Below are positions 35,383 through 43,908 of a DNA stretch of 64,000 bases, piece by piece. Position 1 is the stretch's first letter. Each line of letters begins with the position of its first letter. The notes under the pieces were generated by a model, which saw only the letters and a program-made list of their open reading frames with translations, made no database searches and was not told the origin of the DNA. A program made the translations under genes and the position numbers. Origin of the DNA: Halorubrum sp. 2020YC2 (GTDB taxonomy: Archaea > Halobacteriota > Halobacteria > Halobacteriales > Haloferacaceae); contig NZ_CP076019.1 in assembly GCF_018623055.1 (NCBI RefSeq), forward strand, positions 1,364,001 through 1,428,000. Direction: 5' to 3'.

Positions 35383-36447
35383 TCAATCCAATCGGACCGC
35401 CGCCCCGGTCTCTGAGGACCGGTAGATGGCGTCGATGACGCGCTGGACCCGCAGGCCCTCCTCGACGGTGTTGATCTGGGGCGCCTCGCCCGCGGCGACC
35501 GCCTCGAGGAACGCCGCCTGCTCGGCGGCGTGGCTGTCCGCCTCGCGCGTCTCCACGGTCGCGTCCGAGAGGTGGTGGCCGCCGCCGACCCCCGCCTCGT
35601 GGATCGTGAGGTCGCCGCTGCCGCGGTCGAACGTCGCGCCCGCCTCGGTTCCCCGGACCACGAACTCGTTCGTCGGCGGGCGGTTCGTCGCCCACGCGAC
35701 CTCCAGCGAGACCGTGGAGCCGTCTTCGGTCCGGACGAACGCCGACGCGGAGTCGTCCACGTCGAACCCCTCCGGCCCGGCGTCGTCGCCCCACATGTCG
35801 ACGTACGCGTAGTCGTCGCGGCCGCCGAACTCCGAGCGCGTCTCCCCGGTGACCTCGACGACCTCGGGGTGGTCGAGGAAGTGGAGCGCCAGGTCGACGG
35901 CGTGGACGCCGATGTCGATGAGCGCGCCACCGCCCGCGACGTCCGCCGAGGTGAACCACGAGCCGCGGCCGGGAACGCCCCGCCGCCGGACGTAGTTCGC
36001 CTCGACGTGGGCGGTCTCACCGAAGCGCCCCTCGTCCTGGTGGTGTTTTATCACCCGGACCGGCTCCGCGAACCGGTTGTTGAACCCGACGGTACAGAAC
36101 CCATCGGCGTCGCGGGCGGCGGCGGCGATCCGCTCGGCGCTTTCGAGCGTGTGCGCCAGCGGCTTCTCCAAGAGCACGTCGAGCCCGGTCGCGAGCGCCG
36201 CGGTCGCGTACTCCTCGTGGAACCGGTTCGGCGTGGTGACCAACACGGCGTCGCAGTCGTCGTACAGCGCGGCCTCGTCCGCGTGGACAGGGAGGTCGAA
36301 CTCTTCGTGGAACCGCTCGCGGGCGTCCGCGTCGATGTCCATCCCGCCGACGAGGTTCGCGCCGCGCTCGACCAGTTTCGTCGCGTGGTGGGACCCGATG
36401 CCGCCGAGACCGACGATGCCGACGGCGACGTCGTTCGGATGCGTCAT
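35383..36447 (-). CDS. Gfo/Idh/MocA-family NAD(P)-dependent oxidoreductase
   Basis: A 354-residue two-domain oxidoreductase. The Rossmann domain opens VAVGIVGLGGIGSHHATKLVERG, and EKPLAHTLESAERI carries the conserved catalytic-domain Lys-Pro motif (EKP). The C-terminal alpha/beta domain has SWFTSADVAGGGALIDIGVHAVDLALHF with the conserved DIGVH block. The family acts on sugars, inositols or bile pigments; the substrate is not evident and no sugar operon is adjacent. Expression should start from a GTTAAAAAC box on the minus strand about 25 bases upstream. Confidence 0.93.
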   Translation of the reverse strand: MTHPNDVAVGIVGLGGIGSHHATKLVERGANLVGGMDIDADARERFHEEFDLPVHADEAALYDDCDAVLVTTPNRFHEEYATAALATGLDVLLEKPLAHTLESAERIAAAARDADGFCTVGFNNRFAEPVRVIKHHQDEGRFGETAHVEANYVRRRGVPGRGSWFTSADVAGGGALIDIGVHAVDLALHFLDHPEVVEVTGETRSEFGGRDDYAYVDMWGDDAGPEGFDVDDSASAFVRTEDGSTVSLEVAWATNRPPTNEFVVRGTEAGATFDRGSGDLTIHEAGVGGGHHLSDATVETREADSHAAEQAAFLEAVAAGEAPQINTVEEGLRVQRVIDAIYRSSETGAAVRLD

Positions 36448-36467
36448 AGACGGGATTCACAACGGGT

Positions 36468-36476
36468 GTTTTTAAC
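36468..36476 (-). promoter_or_regulatory. TATA box of the Gfo/Idh/MocA gene
   Basis: GTTAAAAAC on the minus strand is centred about 25 bases before the ATG at 36447. Confidence 0.65.
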
Positions 36477-36522
36477 ACACACGTCCGGCCGAACGCGGCG
36501 GGTCGAGGCGGCGGTCTCCGCG

Positions 36523-36993
36523 TCAGGCGACCGGGACGGCGACGACCAGCGTCGCCGCGGCGTCGACGACCGCGGGCGCCATCGAGTCGACGAAATCGAA
36601 GAGTTCCCCAAGCGCGCCGGCGTTCCCGGCGAGACTGTCGCGGGCGTCGAGCAGCGCCCGGAACCGCTCCGGTTCCCGGGCGATCACGAACCGACCGACG
36701 GAGGCGCCCGTCACGAGGAAGGCGAGGAGGGCGAGCGCCCGCGAGATCGCGAGCAGCCGCAACAGGATCGGGACCGCCAGCGCGAGCGCGAGCGCGGCGA
36801 CGACCCCGGTGACGACCTCCCCGAGCGATCCGCCGTCCGCGAGGTCGACGACGCCCGCCCCGGAGAGGAGGACGAACCCCCCGACGAGGAGGACCAGCGA
36901 CCCCCACATGAGCGCCGCCAGCAGGCGGACCGGCCCGTCGTACCCCCTCCCGGCGTCGTCCGGGACGTCGTCGTGGACCCACGGGTTTCGCAT
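36523..36993 (-). CDS. Membrane protein, unknown function
   Basis: A 156-residue protein with about four hydrophobic segments (roughly 23-45, 58-78, 84-102 and 140-156) and an acidic N-terminus (MRNPWVHDDVPDDAGRGYDGPV). A charged ARDSLAGNAGALGELFDFVDS helix lies before the last segment. No domain recognised. Confidence 0.75.
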   Translation of the reverse strand: MRNPWVHDDVPDDAGRGYDGPVRLLAALMWGSLVLLVGGFVLLSGAGVVDLADGGSLGEVVTGVVAALALALAVPILLRLLAISRALALLAFLVTGASVGRFVIAREPERFRALLDARDSLAGNAGALGELFDFVDSMAPAVVDAAATLVVAVPVA

Positions 36994-37108
36994 ACGCGAA
37001 CTCGTGGTCGGGCGCTCATATAGATCGCTTCAGATCTCGGAAATGCCCGGCGTGAAACTGAACGGGGCGGAAAGCCTCCGGAGGGGGTTTATCCGGGTCG
37101 GAGGCCGG

Positions 37109-38887
37109 TCACTCGCTCGGGTGCGACCCGGTCATCCACTCGCTCGCCTGCGGCTCGTTCGGGTCGGTGACGACCTCGACGAGCGCGGGACCGTCCCGAG
37201 CGCGGGCGCGCTCGACGGCGTCGCCGACCGCGTCGCGCTCGCGGACCCGCTCCGCCGGCAGGCCCATCCCCGACGCGACCGCGACGAGGTCGAGCCCGGT
37301 CTCCGCCCAGCCGTAGGCGCCCTCGGAGAACTCGTACGAGCGCGACGCCTCCTCGCTGATGATCGCGTAGTCGTCGTTGTTGAGCGCGACGACGGTCACG
37401 TCTATTCCCTCGCTCGCCAGCGTGTGCAGCTCGTGGACGCACATCATGAGCCCCCCGTCGCCCGTGAGCGCGACGACGTCGCGGTCCGGGTTCGCCAGCT
37501 TGGCGCCGATCGCGGAGGGGAGTCCGGTCCCCATCGTCGCCCACGAGCCGGGGTTGACGTACGACCGCGGCCCGGCGGCGGGGAAGGAGACGAGCGTCCA
37601 CAGCCGGAACCCGCCCGCGTCGGCGGTGACGACAGCCTCCTCGGGGACCGCGTCGCGCACCGCGGAGAGGACCTCGACCGAGCGGAGGGGGCGGCCGTCG
37701 CCGTCGTCGGGACCGTCGCTGTCCTCCCCGGCGGCCGACCCCGAGAGCGCCGCGAACCGCTCGCGGTCGGCGGCGCGGACCGAATCGGCGCGTTCGGCGC
37801 CCGTGCGGTCGCGAGACGCGGCCGGCTCGGCGGCGGCCGACCCGCCGTCGACGCGGTCGTCGAGCGCGCGCAGGAAGCGGTCGGCGTCGGCGGCGACCCC
37901 GAGGGCGGCGTCGTAGCCGAACCCGATATCGTCGCCGTCGAGCGTGACGTGAACCAGCGACTCGGGCATCTCGACGGACCACGAGGCGGTCGCGACCGCG
38001 TCGAGGTCGGAGCCGACGACGAGACCGACGTCCGCCTCCGCGAGGAGGTCTCGCAGCTCCGCGCTGGCGCCGCCGCAGAGGACCCCCGCGGACAGCGGAT
38101 GCGTCTCGGGGAGCGTCCCCTTCCCCTTGTACGTCGTTACGACCGGTGCGTCCACCTTCTCCGCGACCGCGCGCAGCGCGTCGCTCGCGTCCGATCGCCT
38201 GACGCCGCCCCCGGCGAGGATGACGGGCGAGTGCGCGTCGGTAAGCAGGCCGGCGGCCTCGCGCACCGCGTCCGCGGGCGCGGCCGGCGGCGGCGATGGG
38301 TCGCGGTCCCCGACCGCGGGCTGGGGCGTGCGGCCCGCGAGGAGGTCCTTCGGGATCCCGACCCTGACGGGTCCCTGCGGGTGCTCGCGGGCGGTGCGGA
38401 TCGCCTCGACGACCGCCGGGACCGCGCCGGCCGGCGAGTCGACGAGGACGTTGTCCTTGACGACGGTGTCGTACGTCTCGGGCGGCGTCTCGTGGATGCC
38501 GTCGCCGCCGCGGACCGAGCGCTCCGTCTCGACGGCGAGGTGGAGGAGCGGGACGCAGTCGTTCAGGGCGTTCTTCAGCCCGTTCATCGCGTTCGTGTCG
38601 CCCGGGCCGGGGACGACGCAGGTGGCGGCCATTCCCTCCGGGTCGCTCGTCTCGGCGTATCCCCACGCTTGGTGCGAGACGGCGGTCTCGTGGCGGGCGA
38701 CGACGAACCGCGCGTCGCGGTCGGCGAGCGCCCGGTTCAGGGGGAGGGTCTGTTTCCCGGGGATGCCGAAGACGGTGTCGACGCCGCGGGCGAGCATGGC
38801 GTCGACGACCGCCTCGGCGACGGTCGGGCGGTCGTCGTCGGCCGCGTCGTCGGGGTCGTCGCGAGCGGCGGGGTCGTCCGCGTCCAT
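37109..38887 (-). CDS. Thiamine pyrophosphate-dependent enzyme of the acetolactate synthase family
   Basis: A 592-residue IlvB-like enzyme. The N-terminal pyrimidine-binding domain has GVDTVFGIPGKQTLPLNRAL and the catalytic glutamate E67 in VVARHETAVSHQAWGYAE. The central domain has VILAGGGVRRSDASDALRAV and TTYKGKGTLPETHPL. The C-terminal TPP-binding motif is TGDGGLMMCVHELHT...NNDDYA. An acidic, Ala-rich insert lies near 370-425. Acetolactate synthase, other 2-oxoacid decarboxylases and benzoylformate-type enzymes share these features; no ilvN regulatory subunit is adjacent, so biosynthetic acetolactate synthase is less likely. Confidence 0.88.
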   Translation of the reverse strand: MDADDPAARDDPDDAADDDRPTVAEAVVDAMLARGVDTVFGIPGKQTLPLNRALADRDARFVVARHETAVSHQAWGYAETSDPEGMAATCVVPGPGDTNAMNGLKNALNDCVPLLHLAVETERSVRGGDGIHETPPETYDTVVKDNVLVDSPAGAVPAVVEAIRTAREHPQGPVRVGIPKDLLAGRTPQPAVGDRDPSPPPAAPADAVREAAGLLTDAHSPVILAGGGVRRSDASDALRAVAEKVDAPVVTTYKGKGTLPETHPLSAGVLCGGASAELRDLLAEADVGLVVGSDLDAVATASWSVEMPESLVHVTLDGDDIGFGYDAALGVAADADRFLRALDDRVDGGSAAAEPAASRDRTGAERADSVRAADRERFAALSGSAAGEDSDGPDDGDGRPLRSVEVLSAVRDAVPEEAVVTADAGGFRLWTLVSFPAAGPRSYVNPGSWATMGTGLPSAIGAKLANPDRDVVALTGDGGLMMCVHELHTLASEGIDVTVVALNNDDYAIISEEASRSYEFSEGAYGWAETGLDLVAVASGMGLPAERVRERDAVGDAVERARARDGPALVEVVTDPNEPQASEWMTGSHPSE

Positions 38888-38990
38888 GATGCGAACTCGA
38901 CCGAACGGGTGTTGAAGCCTTCGGCCTCGGCGGCCGGTCGTCGCCCCGGCGCACGGCGTTCGTCTCTCGGTCGCGGCGTCCGTCGCCCGG

Positions 38991-40925
38991 TCACTCCGCG
39001 ACGTTCGTCTCGCGGACGCGGACGCCCTTCCGGCCGAGGTGGCGCATCTGTCGCTGGGCGAACTCCTCCTCGCTGGAGCCGCGAGTCGCGAGGACGTACA
39101 CGAGCGCGGAGCCGGTCGGTCGCATCGTCCGGCCGGCGCGCTGTGACCCCTGTCGCCGGGAGCCGCCGAGCCCGCTCGCGACGACCGCGAGTTCGGCGTT
39201 CGGGAGGTCGATCCCCTCGTCTCCGACGCGGGAGACGACGAGGACGTCGAGGTCGCCGTCGCGGACGGCGTCGGGAGACCCCTCGTCGCCGTCGCCCCCG
39301 TCCTCCGCCCGGAACCGTCGGAACAGCTCCGCGCGCTCGTGGTGTGGCGTCTCGCCGCTGATGAAGGGGGCGTCGAGCGCGTCCGCGATGGCCTCGCCGT
39401 GGTCGAGGTACTCGACGAACACGAGCGCCTTCTTGTCGCGGTGGGCAGCCAGCAGGTAGCGGATCTCCTCGACTTTCGCCGGGTTCTCGGCCGCGACCCG
39501 TCTGCGCTCCCGACCGTCCGCCGCCGCGTACTCGCTTTGCGCCATCTCGTCGCGCCACGGGACGTACCGGATCTCCACCTCCGGCTCCTGGACGAAGCCG
39601 GCCTCGAAGAGCGAGTCCCAGTCGGCGCCGATCGGCTGGCCGATCAGGGTGTATATCTCCTCCTCGCTGCCGGTCTCGCTGACGGGGGTGGCGGAGAGTC
39701 CGAGCCGGTGTTTGCTCTGGAGTTCGGCGGTCCGGGAGTAGACGGGGGCGCTGACGTGGTGCGCCTCGTCGAAGCAGATCAGCCCCCACTCGCGGGAGTC
39801 GAAGAGGCTCCGGTGGCGGTCCATTCCGGCGATCTGGTAGGTCGCGATCGTGACGGGACTGATATCCTTGGTCCCGCCGTGGTACAGCCCGATGTCGGCC
39901 GGGTCGATCGTCGAGTGGTCGAGCAGTTCCTCGCGCCACTGGTCGGCCAGTTCCCGCGAGGGGACGAGGATGAGCGTCTCGCCGCCGACGGCCGCGATGG
40001 TCGCGATGGCGGCGACCGTCTTCCCGGAGCCGGGCGGCCCGACGTACACCCCGGACTTGCGGTCGAGGAACTCATCGACCCAGGTCCGTTGGTAGTCGCG
40101 GAGGTCGGTCGTGAGTTCGATCTCGACGGGGTCGCCCGTTTCGAGGTCGCGGTCGTCCTCGACGGGGTAGCCCGCGTCGTACAGCGCGCGCTTCACCGCG
40201 GCGACCGCCGCCTCGTTGACCCACGCCTCGGTGTCCGAGATGGGCGCGCGGAGGTGGTCCTCGTCGAGGTGCTGGTCCGCGACGTTGCCCATCAGGTTCT
40301 CCGAGGCGGCTTCGAGGACCACGTAGCCGTCCGCGTGGGTGTATAACCGGAAGCGGTGCGCGCGCCGCCACTGGTCGCGCACCCACGCTTCGAGGTGGTC
40401 GTAGCGCCGCGGGAGGACGGAGCGCAGCGCGTCGACGAGCGCGTCGGCGTCGTCGAACGGCGCGGCCCACACGTCCTCCTGCCGGATCCGATAGAGGTAC
40501 CCGCGGGTCCCCGGCTCGGTGCCGGTGGTGTCGACGAGGTTCGCGAACTGCGAGAGCCGCGCCCGGGTGTACTGCGTGGGCCGGTCGACGACGATCTCGC
40601 GGCGCTCCGGGAAGGTCACGAGGCGCTCGCGGCTCGCCAACGCCCCCCAGTCGCGCGGGTAGAAGACGACGGGGTCGGCCTCCACGTCGAGGCGGTCCAC
40701 GTCGCCGCGGTCGACCAGCGCGGCGAGCGCGTCGCGGGCCGCGGCCTGCGTGGTCCCGAGTCGGCGGGCGACCTCGCTCGCGGTCGCGACCGGGCGCTCC
40801 TCGGCTTCGAGCGCCTCGTGGAAGCGATCTAAGGAGAGATTGTCTTCGGGATCGTTTTCGGCGTCGTCGCCGGTGTCGTCGGTGGAATCGTCGCCGGCGT
40901 CGTCGCCGGTGTCGTCGGTCATCAC
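38991..40925 (-). CDS. XPB/Rad25-like superfamily 2 DNA helicase
   Basis: A 644-residue helicase. The N-terminus (1-45) is an acidic tail, then a winged-helix region (RFHEALEAEERPVATASEVARRLG). Helicase motifs: DYQRTWVDEFLDRKSGVYVGPPGSGKT (motif I), ILVPSRELADQW, DEAHH (motif II), LSATP (III), VFVEYLDHGEAIADAL (IV), DEGIDLPNAELAVVAS (V), SQRAGRTMRP (VI). The order and VPSRELADQW-type blocks match archaeal XPB, used in DNA opening or repair. The alternative start is the next ATG codon three bases later. The window has a second, smaller XPB-like gene at 56204. Confidence 0.9.
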   Translation of the reverse strand: MMTDDTGDDAGDDSTDDTGDDAENDPEDNLSLDRFHEALEAEERPVATASEVARRLGTTQAAARDALAALVDRGDVDRLDVEADPVVFYPRDWGALASRERLVTFPERREIVVDRPTQYTRARLSQFANLVDTTGTEPGTRGYLYRIRQEDVWAAPFDDADALVDALRSVLPRRYDHLEAWVRDQWRRAHRFRLYTHADGYVVLEAASENLMGNVADQHLDEDHLRAPISDTEAWVNEAAVAAVKRALYDAGYPVEDDRDLETGDPVEIELTTDLRDYQRTWVDEFLDRKSGVYVGPPGSGKTVAAIATIAAVGGETLILVPSRELADQWREELLDHSTIDPADIGLYHGGTKDISPVTIATYQIAGMDRHRSLFDSREWGLICFDEAHHVSAPVYSRTAELQSKHRLGLSATPVSETGSEEEIYTLIGQPIGADWDSLFEAGFVQEPEVEIRYVPWRDEMAQSEYAAADGRERRRVAAENPAKVEEIRYLLAAHRDKKALVFVEYLDHGEAIADALDAPFISGETPHHERAELFRRFRAEDGGDGDEGSPDAVRDGDLDVLVVSRVGDEGIDLPNAELAVVASGLGGSRRQGSQRAGRTMRPTGSALVYVLATRGSSEEEFAQRQMRHLGRKGVRVRETNVAE

Positions 40926-41004
40926 CGCAGCTTCGGCCGCGACGCGGAAATGGATAGCGTCAGCGGCCGAGAGGAGTTGACGACATCACGGAAATCGTGA
41001 CGGA

Positions 41005-41453
41005 TCGCTGTCGCGGCGAACGCCGCCGAAACCCCAGTCGCTTGCTGATAAATGACTAACTGTAGATCGGCGGCGAACGCCTCCAAAGCCCCAGTCGCGA
41101 GGACGGCGCACGTTCGCTGCGGTCCTCAGTCGCTCGCGCTGCTCGCTCCTTGCGGTCCTTACGTCACCCGCGCCGTCCTCGCGACTGCCCCTTCGAGTCC
41201 CACCCGACCGCGACCGCACCACCGGAAGCCGTTCCTGCTCGCTTCGCTGCGCGGGCTGCGACTTCCGTACTCCCGCTCGCTCCCGCCGGTCACTCGCGGG
41301 ACCGCACCTCACGCCTCCCCAGCCTCGTCGCTCACTCCGTTCGCGACTCCCTCGCGCGTGCTCCTCGCGCCCTTCGGGCGCTCAGAGGCACGCGCCACCG
41401 CGCTACGCGAGCACTCACGCGTAGCGTGCGAATCCGAACGTCGTTTATAAATA
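41005..41453 (-). repeat. TATA-flanked structured element, copy D
   Basis: Minus strand: TATA (41444-41453), GCGGTGGCGCGTGCC, GCACGCGCGAGGGAGTC, a shortened second hairpin (GTCGC with GCGAC, 41327-41331/41343-41347), GAGGCTGGGGAGGCGTGAGG, an extra stem of about 80 bases inserted in the third region, GGTGGGACTCGAAGGGGC, a perfect 16-bp stem (41094-41109 with 41170-41185), then two 57-bp end modules (41098 down to 41042, and from 41041). The first module contains a TATA-like ATTTAT. The upstream minus gene ends 12 bases before the TATA. Confidence 0.84.
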
Positions 41454-41464
41454 GAGTCCGCCGC

Positions 41465-42211
41465 CTACCGTCCCGGCGACCGCCCCCGGCACCGCCGCGA
41501 GGTGATCCCTTCCTTCGAGCGGAACCGGCAGCCGCAGTCGGTACAGCGCACGAACGGCTCACCAGGTTCGGTTTCGAGGCGGTGCTCGCCCACCTCGAAC
41601 GGACGGGTCACGGTCCGGGGGCGGATCCGGTCGGGAATCGCCGTCGACGCCGACTCGCTTAACGCGGTGCGCACGGCGATGGTGTCCACGTCGACCCCGT
41701 CCCAGCGCGACGCTTCGAGGGCCGCCTCGCGGTCCGCGACCTCGGTCCACCCGGTGACGACGACCGGGGAGTTCGTCTCGGTGTCGCTCACGACCACGAC
41801 GAACCGGACCCCGCCCTCGACGAGGGCGAACCGCCAGCCGTCGGTGCTGTTCCAGCGGAGTTGACCGCTCCGGATCGCGTCGCTCACGGTGCGCGTCGAG
41901 ACGTACCGACCCGGCTGTTCGAGGCGCTCGCGGAAGTGGTCGGTGAGCGCGTAGAGGCCCGGGTCGCGTACCGGCGGGTCCTCCGGCGTTCGGGCAGCAG
42001 ACTTCCCGCCGTGGCGCGAATCGACCGATCGATACTCGGGTCGATCCGTTCTGCCGGCCCGAGCGCGGCGGCGCGCCGGCGACTCCGGCGGCGACCTGGG
42101 CCGCGCGTCTGTCTGCCGGCTCGCGGCGGCGGTCGTGGAAGCGGTCCGACGCTCCGTCGATCCGGGCCCGAGGGGCTCCGCGTCCCCCGACCCGCCCTGT
42201 CGGGATGCCAC
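41465..42211 (-). CDS. Hypothetical protein with C-terminal cysteine knuckle
   Basis: A 248-residue protein. The first 80 residues are low-complexity and basic (SRQTDARPRSPPESPARRRARA) and may not be translated as I call them. From DPGLYALTDHFRERLEQPGRYVSTRTVSDAIRSGQLRWN to FALVEGGVRFVVVVSDTETNSPVVVTGWTEV the sequence looks like a small alpha/beta domain with RelE/DUF4258-like strand order. A C-terminal CTDCGCRFRSKEG...C may bind zinc. The GTG start at 42211 has a TTAAG box about 24 bases upstream, which favours the full-length form. Confidence 0.65.
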   Translation of the reverse strand: MASRQGGSGDAEPLGPGSTERRTASTTAAASRQTDARPRSPPESPARRRARAGRTDRPEYRSVDSRHGGKSAARTPEDPPVRDPGLYALTDHFRERLEQPGRYVSTRTVSDAIRSGQLRWNSTDGWRFALVEGGVRFVVVVSDTETNSPVVVTGWTEVADREAALEASRWDGVDVDTIAVRTALSESASTAIPDRIRPRTVTRPFEVGEHRLETEPGEPFVRCTDCGCRFRSKEGITSRRCRGRSPGR

Positions 42212-42352
42212 TACGACATCGTATCGAGCGCGCTCTTAAGTGTGTTACGCTGACACAGGGGGAGCGGCCGCGAGATGACCGTGCGAAAAATTCTCTTGGG
42301 GAACGGCGCCCGCTCCGGATGGTACGCGAAAGAAGCGAGCGAACAGGGTCGA

Positions 42353-42562
42353 CTATGAGTTCCGCTGAGCCTGGTCGATGGCGTTTCGAACTCCCGCGGT
42401 GTTTTTGCTGCCGAGAGGGAACGTCTCGCCGCCCGCGTTCGTCACGTCCAGCCGACTGATGCCGAACAGTCCGAGGAGTGACCCGGAGGGTTCCGTCGCG
42501 CTCCGTAAGCTGTCGAGACGGAGTTCAGTGGTCTTCGAACTGAGCAGTCCGCCGTGTTTGAC
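42353..42562 (-). pseudogene. C-terminal fragment of a PH-domain (YdbS/DUF304-like) membrane-associated protein
   Basis: An open minus-strand stretch of 69 residues without start codon ends at 42353. It reads GGLLSSKTTELRLDSLRS, SLLGLFGISRLDVTNAGGETFPLG and NTAGVRNAIDQAQ, which follows the bacterial-PH pattern (GLLSSxxxE-R--D-RS...G-LGxLFGI--V-I-TAG). Stop codons interrupt the frame upstream, so the N-terminal half and start are missing. The break lies about 50 bases from the tRNA-Tyr scar repeat, suggesting the integration/deletion event removed the rest. Confidence 0.6.
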
Positions 42563-42613
42563 TCAGGTGTCGATAGGCCGACCGACTGTCGACTGTGAAT
42601 CAACCGGAAAGGA

Positions 42614-42636
42614 AGTCCGCCCTCCCCGAATTGAAC
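42614..42636. repeat. Duplicated 3' end of tRNA-Tyr (att-like scar)
   Basis: Twenty-three bases are identical to 42766-42788, the 3' T-arm and acceptor strand of tRNA-Tyr plus two flanking bases. The two copies start 152 bases apart. The interval 42637-42765 has no gene; a diverged fragment of the same motif sits near 42698-42712. This matches the att repeats of a tRNA-targeting integrative element whose cargo has been lost. Confidence 0.8.
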
Positions 42637-42767
42637 TCACCGAGACAGTCCGGGCGTGCGGCTCGCTTCGCTCGCCGTTCCGGGCCGTGACTCGTCTGCT
42701 CAATTCGGGTCGGTCGTCCCTCTCGGTCAGCAACCGCTCGCTGTCGCTCACGGGTGCTGAGGTTTAG

Positions 42768-42841
42768 TCCGCCCTCCCCGAATTGAACGGGGGACAAGTC
42801 GATCTACAGTCGACTGCTCTACCAGGCTGAGCTAAGGGCGG
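42768..42841 (-). tRNA. tRNA-Tyr (anticodon GUA)
   Basis: A 74-nt cloverleaf on the minus strand. Acceptor CCGCCCT with AGGGCGG plus discriminator A; D-arm AGCTCAGCCTGGTAGAGC; anticodon stem GTCGA/TCGAC with loop CTGTAGA, giving anticodon GUA; T-arm CCCCGTTCAATTCGGGG. No intron. C1-G72 at the acceptor end is the archaeal tRNA-Tyr identity pair. Confidence 0.96.
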
Positions 42842-43005
42842 TTACCGAAACATAGCCGCCGGATTCGACTTAAGGGTTCCCTTTCAGAGCAGGTGTGATC
42901 CGCCGTACCGCGGCCCCGATCGACGGACTCGAAGCCCCTGCCCGCGTTCCGACCGCACCGCCCTCGCCGCGCGGCAGTTAAGTCGCTCGCGGCGGGAGCG
43001 GGAAC

Positions 43006-43896
43006 ATGGCCGACGGCGACGACAGACAGGCGACGTTCGGGTCGGACGGGAGCCTCGAAACCGAGACGACGCCGGACGCGACGGGCGAGAACGACTTCGG
43101 CGAGGAGAAGGAGCCCAACGAGACGGACGGCGGCTACAGCCGCTACGTCGTCTCCAGCCTCCTCCAGAAGGCGGTGCGACGCTCCGACGAGGAGGTCGCC
43201 GCGTGGGCGGCGTGGGAGCTGGCCCGCTCCGGCTACGCCTGGAACCTCTGGGACCGACTCAACCTCTACGTCGTCGAGGACCTCCGGGCGGGCAGCGACG
43301 TGGCGCTCACGGTCGAGCGCTACGAGGAACTCGCCACCGAGCGCTGGGAGCCGGACGCGTGGAAGGGCCGCCTCTGTGCGATCCACGCCGCGCTCGCGGC
43401 CGCCCGCGCCCGCTCGACCCGAGAGGCGTCGAACGCCGACGCGTACTTCGGCGCCGTCGCGGAGATCCGAGCCGAGGCCCGCGAGCGCGGCGAGGAGCCC
43501 GCCCACGACTTCCCCGTCGGGGACCTCAAACCGGAGGGCGAGTTCGACGCCGTCTTCGACGGCCACACCGGCGAGGGGTCGAAGCGCGGGCGGGGTACTC
43601 GGTTCTTCAAGACGCACGGCGCCCGCGTCGGCCCGGAGGGCGAAGACGAGCAGAGCGCGCGCTGGCAGCGGCTCGCGATGCTGCTCGACGGGGAGACCGA
43701 CTACGACGCCGACGAACTCGACCGCGCCGTCGAACCGGTCGACCCCGACGACCCGTGGGGCGACTCGGAGCCGAGCGAGGGCGACGGCGGCGACCGCGGT
43801 GAGGAGGACGGCGGGGCGGGGAGCGGGGATAGCGACGGCGACGACGGCGACCCCGGAGCCGGCGGGTCCGGCTCGCTCACCGACTTCGCGGAGTGA
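43006..43896 (+). CDS. Hypothetical protein resembling the C-terminal domain of RarA/MgsA
   Basis: A 296-residue acidic protein. Residues 45-165 (YSRYVVSSLLQKAVRRSDEEVAAWAAWELARSGYAWNLWDRLNLYVVEDLRAGS) resemble the helical C-terminal domain of RarA/MgsA ATPases, in which KAVRR-DE-AAL--A--L-ESGE and a following SEDIG-like block are typical. No AAA+ module is present: there is no Walker A in the first 45 residues, which are disordered-like. RarA acts at stalled replication forks; a stand-alone domain would be an adaptor. This is a pattern-based guess. A 60-residue acidic tail ends it. Confidence 0.6.
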   Translation: MADGDDRQATFGSDGSLETETTPDATGENDFGEEKEPNETDGGYSRYVVSSLLQKAVRRSDEEVAAWAAWELARSGYAWNLWDRLNLYVVEDLRAGSDVALTVERYEELATERWEPDAWKGRLCAIHAALAAARARSTREASNADAYFGAVAEIRAEARERGEEPAHDFPVGDLKPEGEFDAVFDGHTGEGSKRGRGTRFFKTHGARVGPEGEDEQSARWQRLAMLLDGETDYDADELDRAVEPVDPDDPWGDSEPSEGDGGDRGEEDGGAGSGDSDGDDGDPGAGGSGSLTDFAE

Positions 43897-43908
43897 GTCG
43901 GGCGCTCC

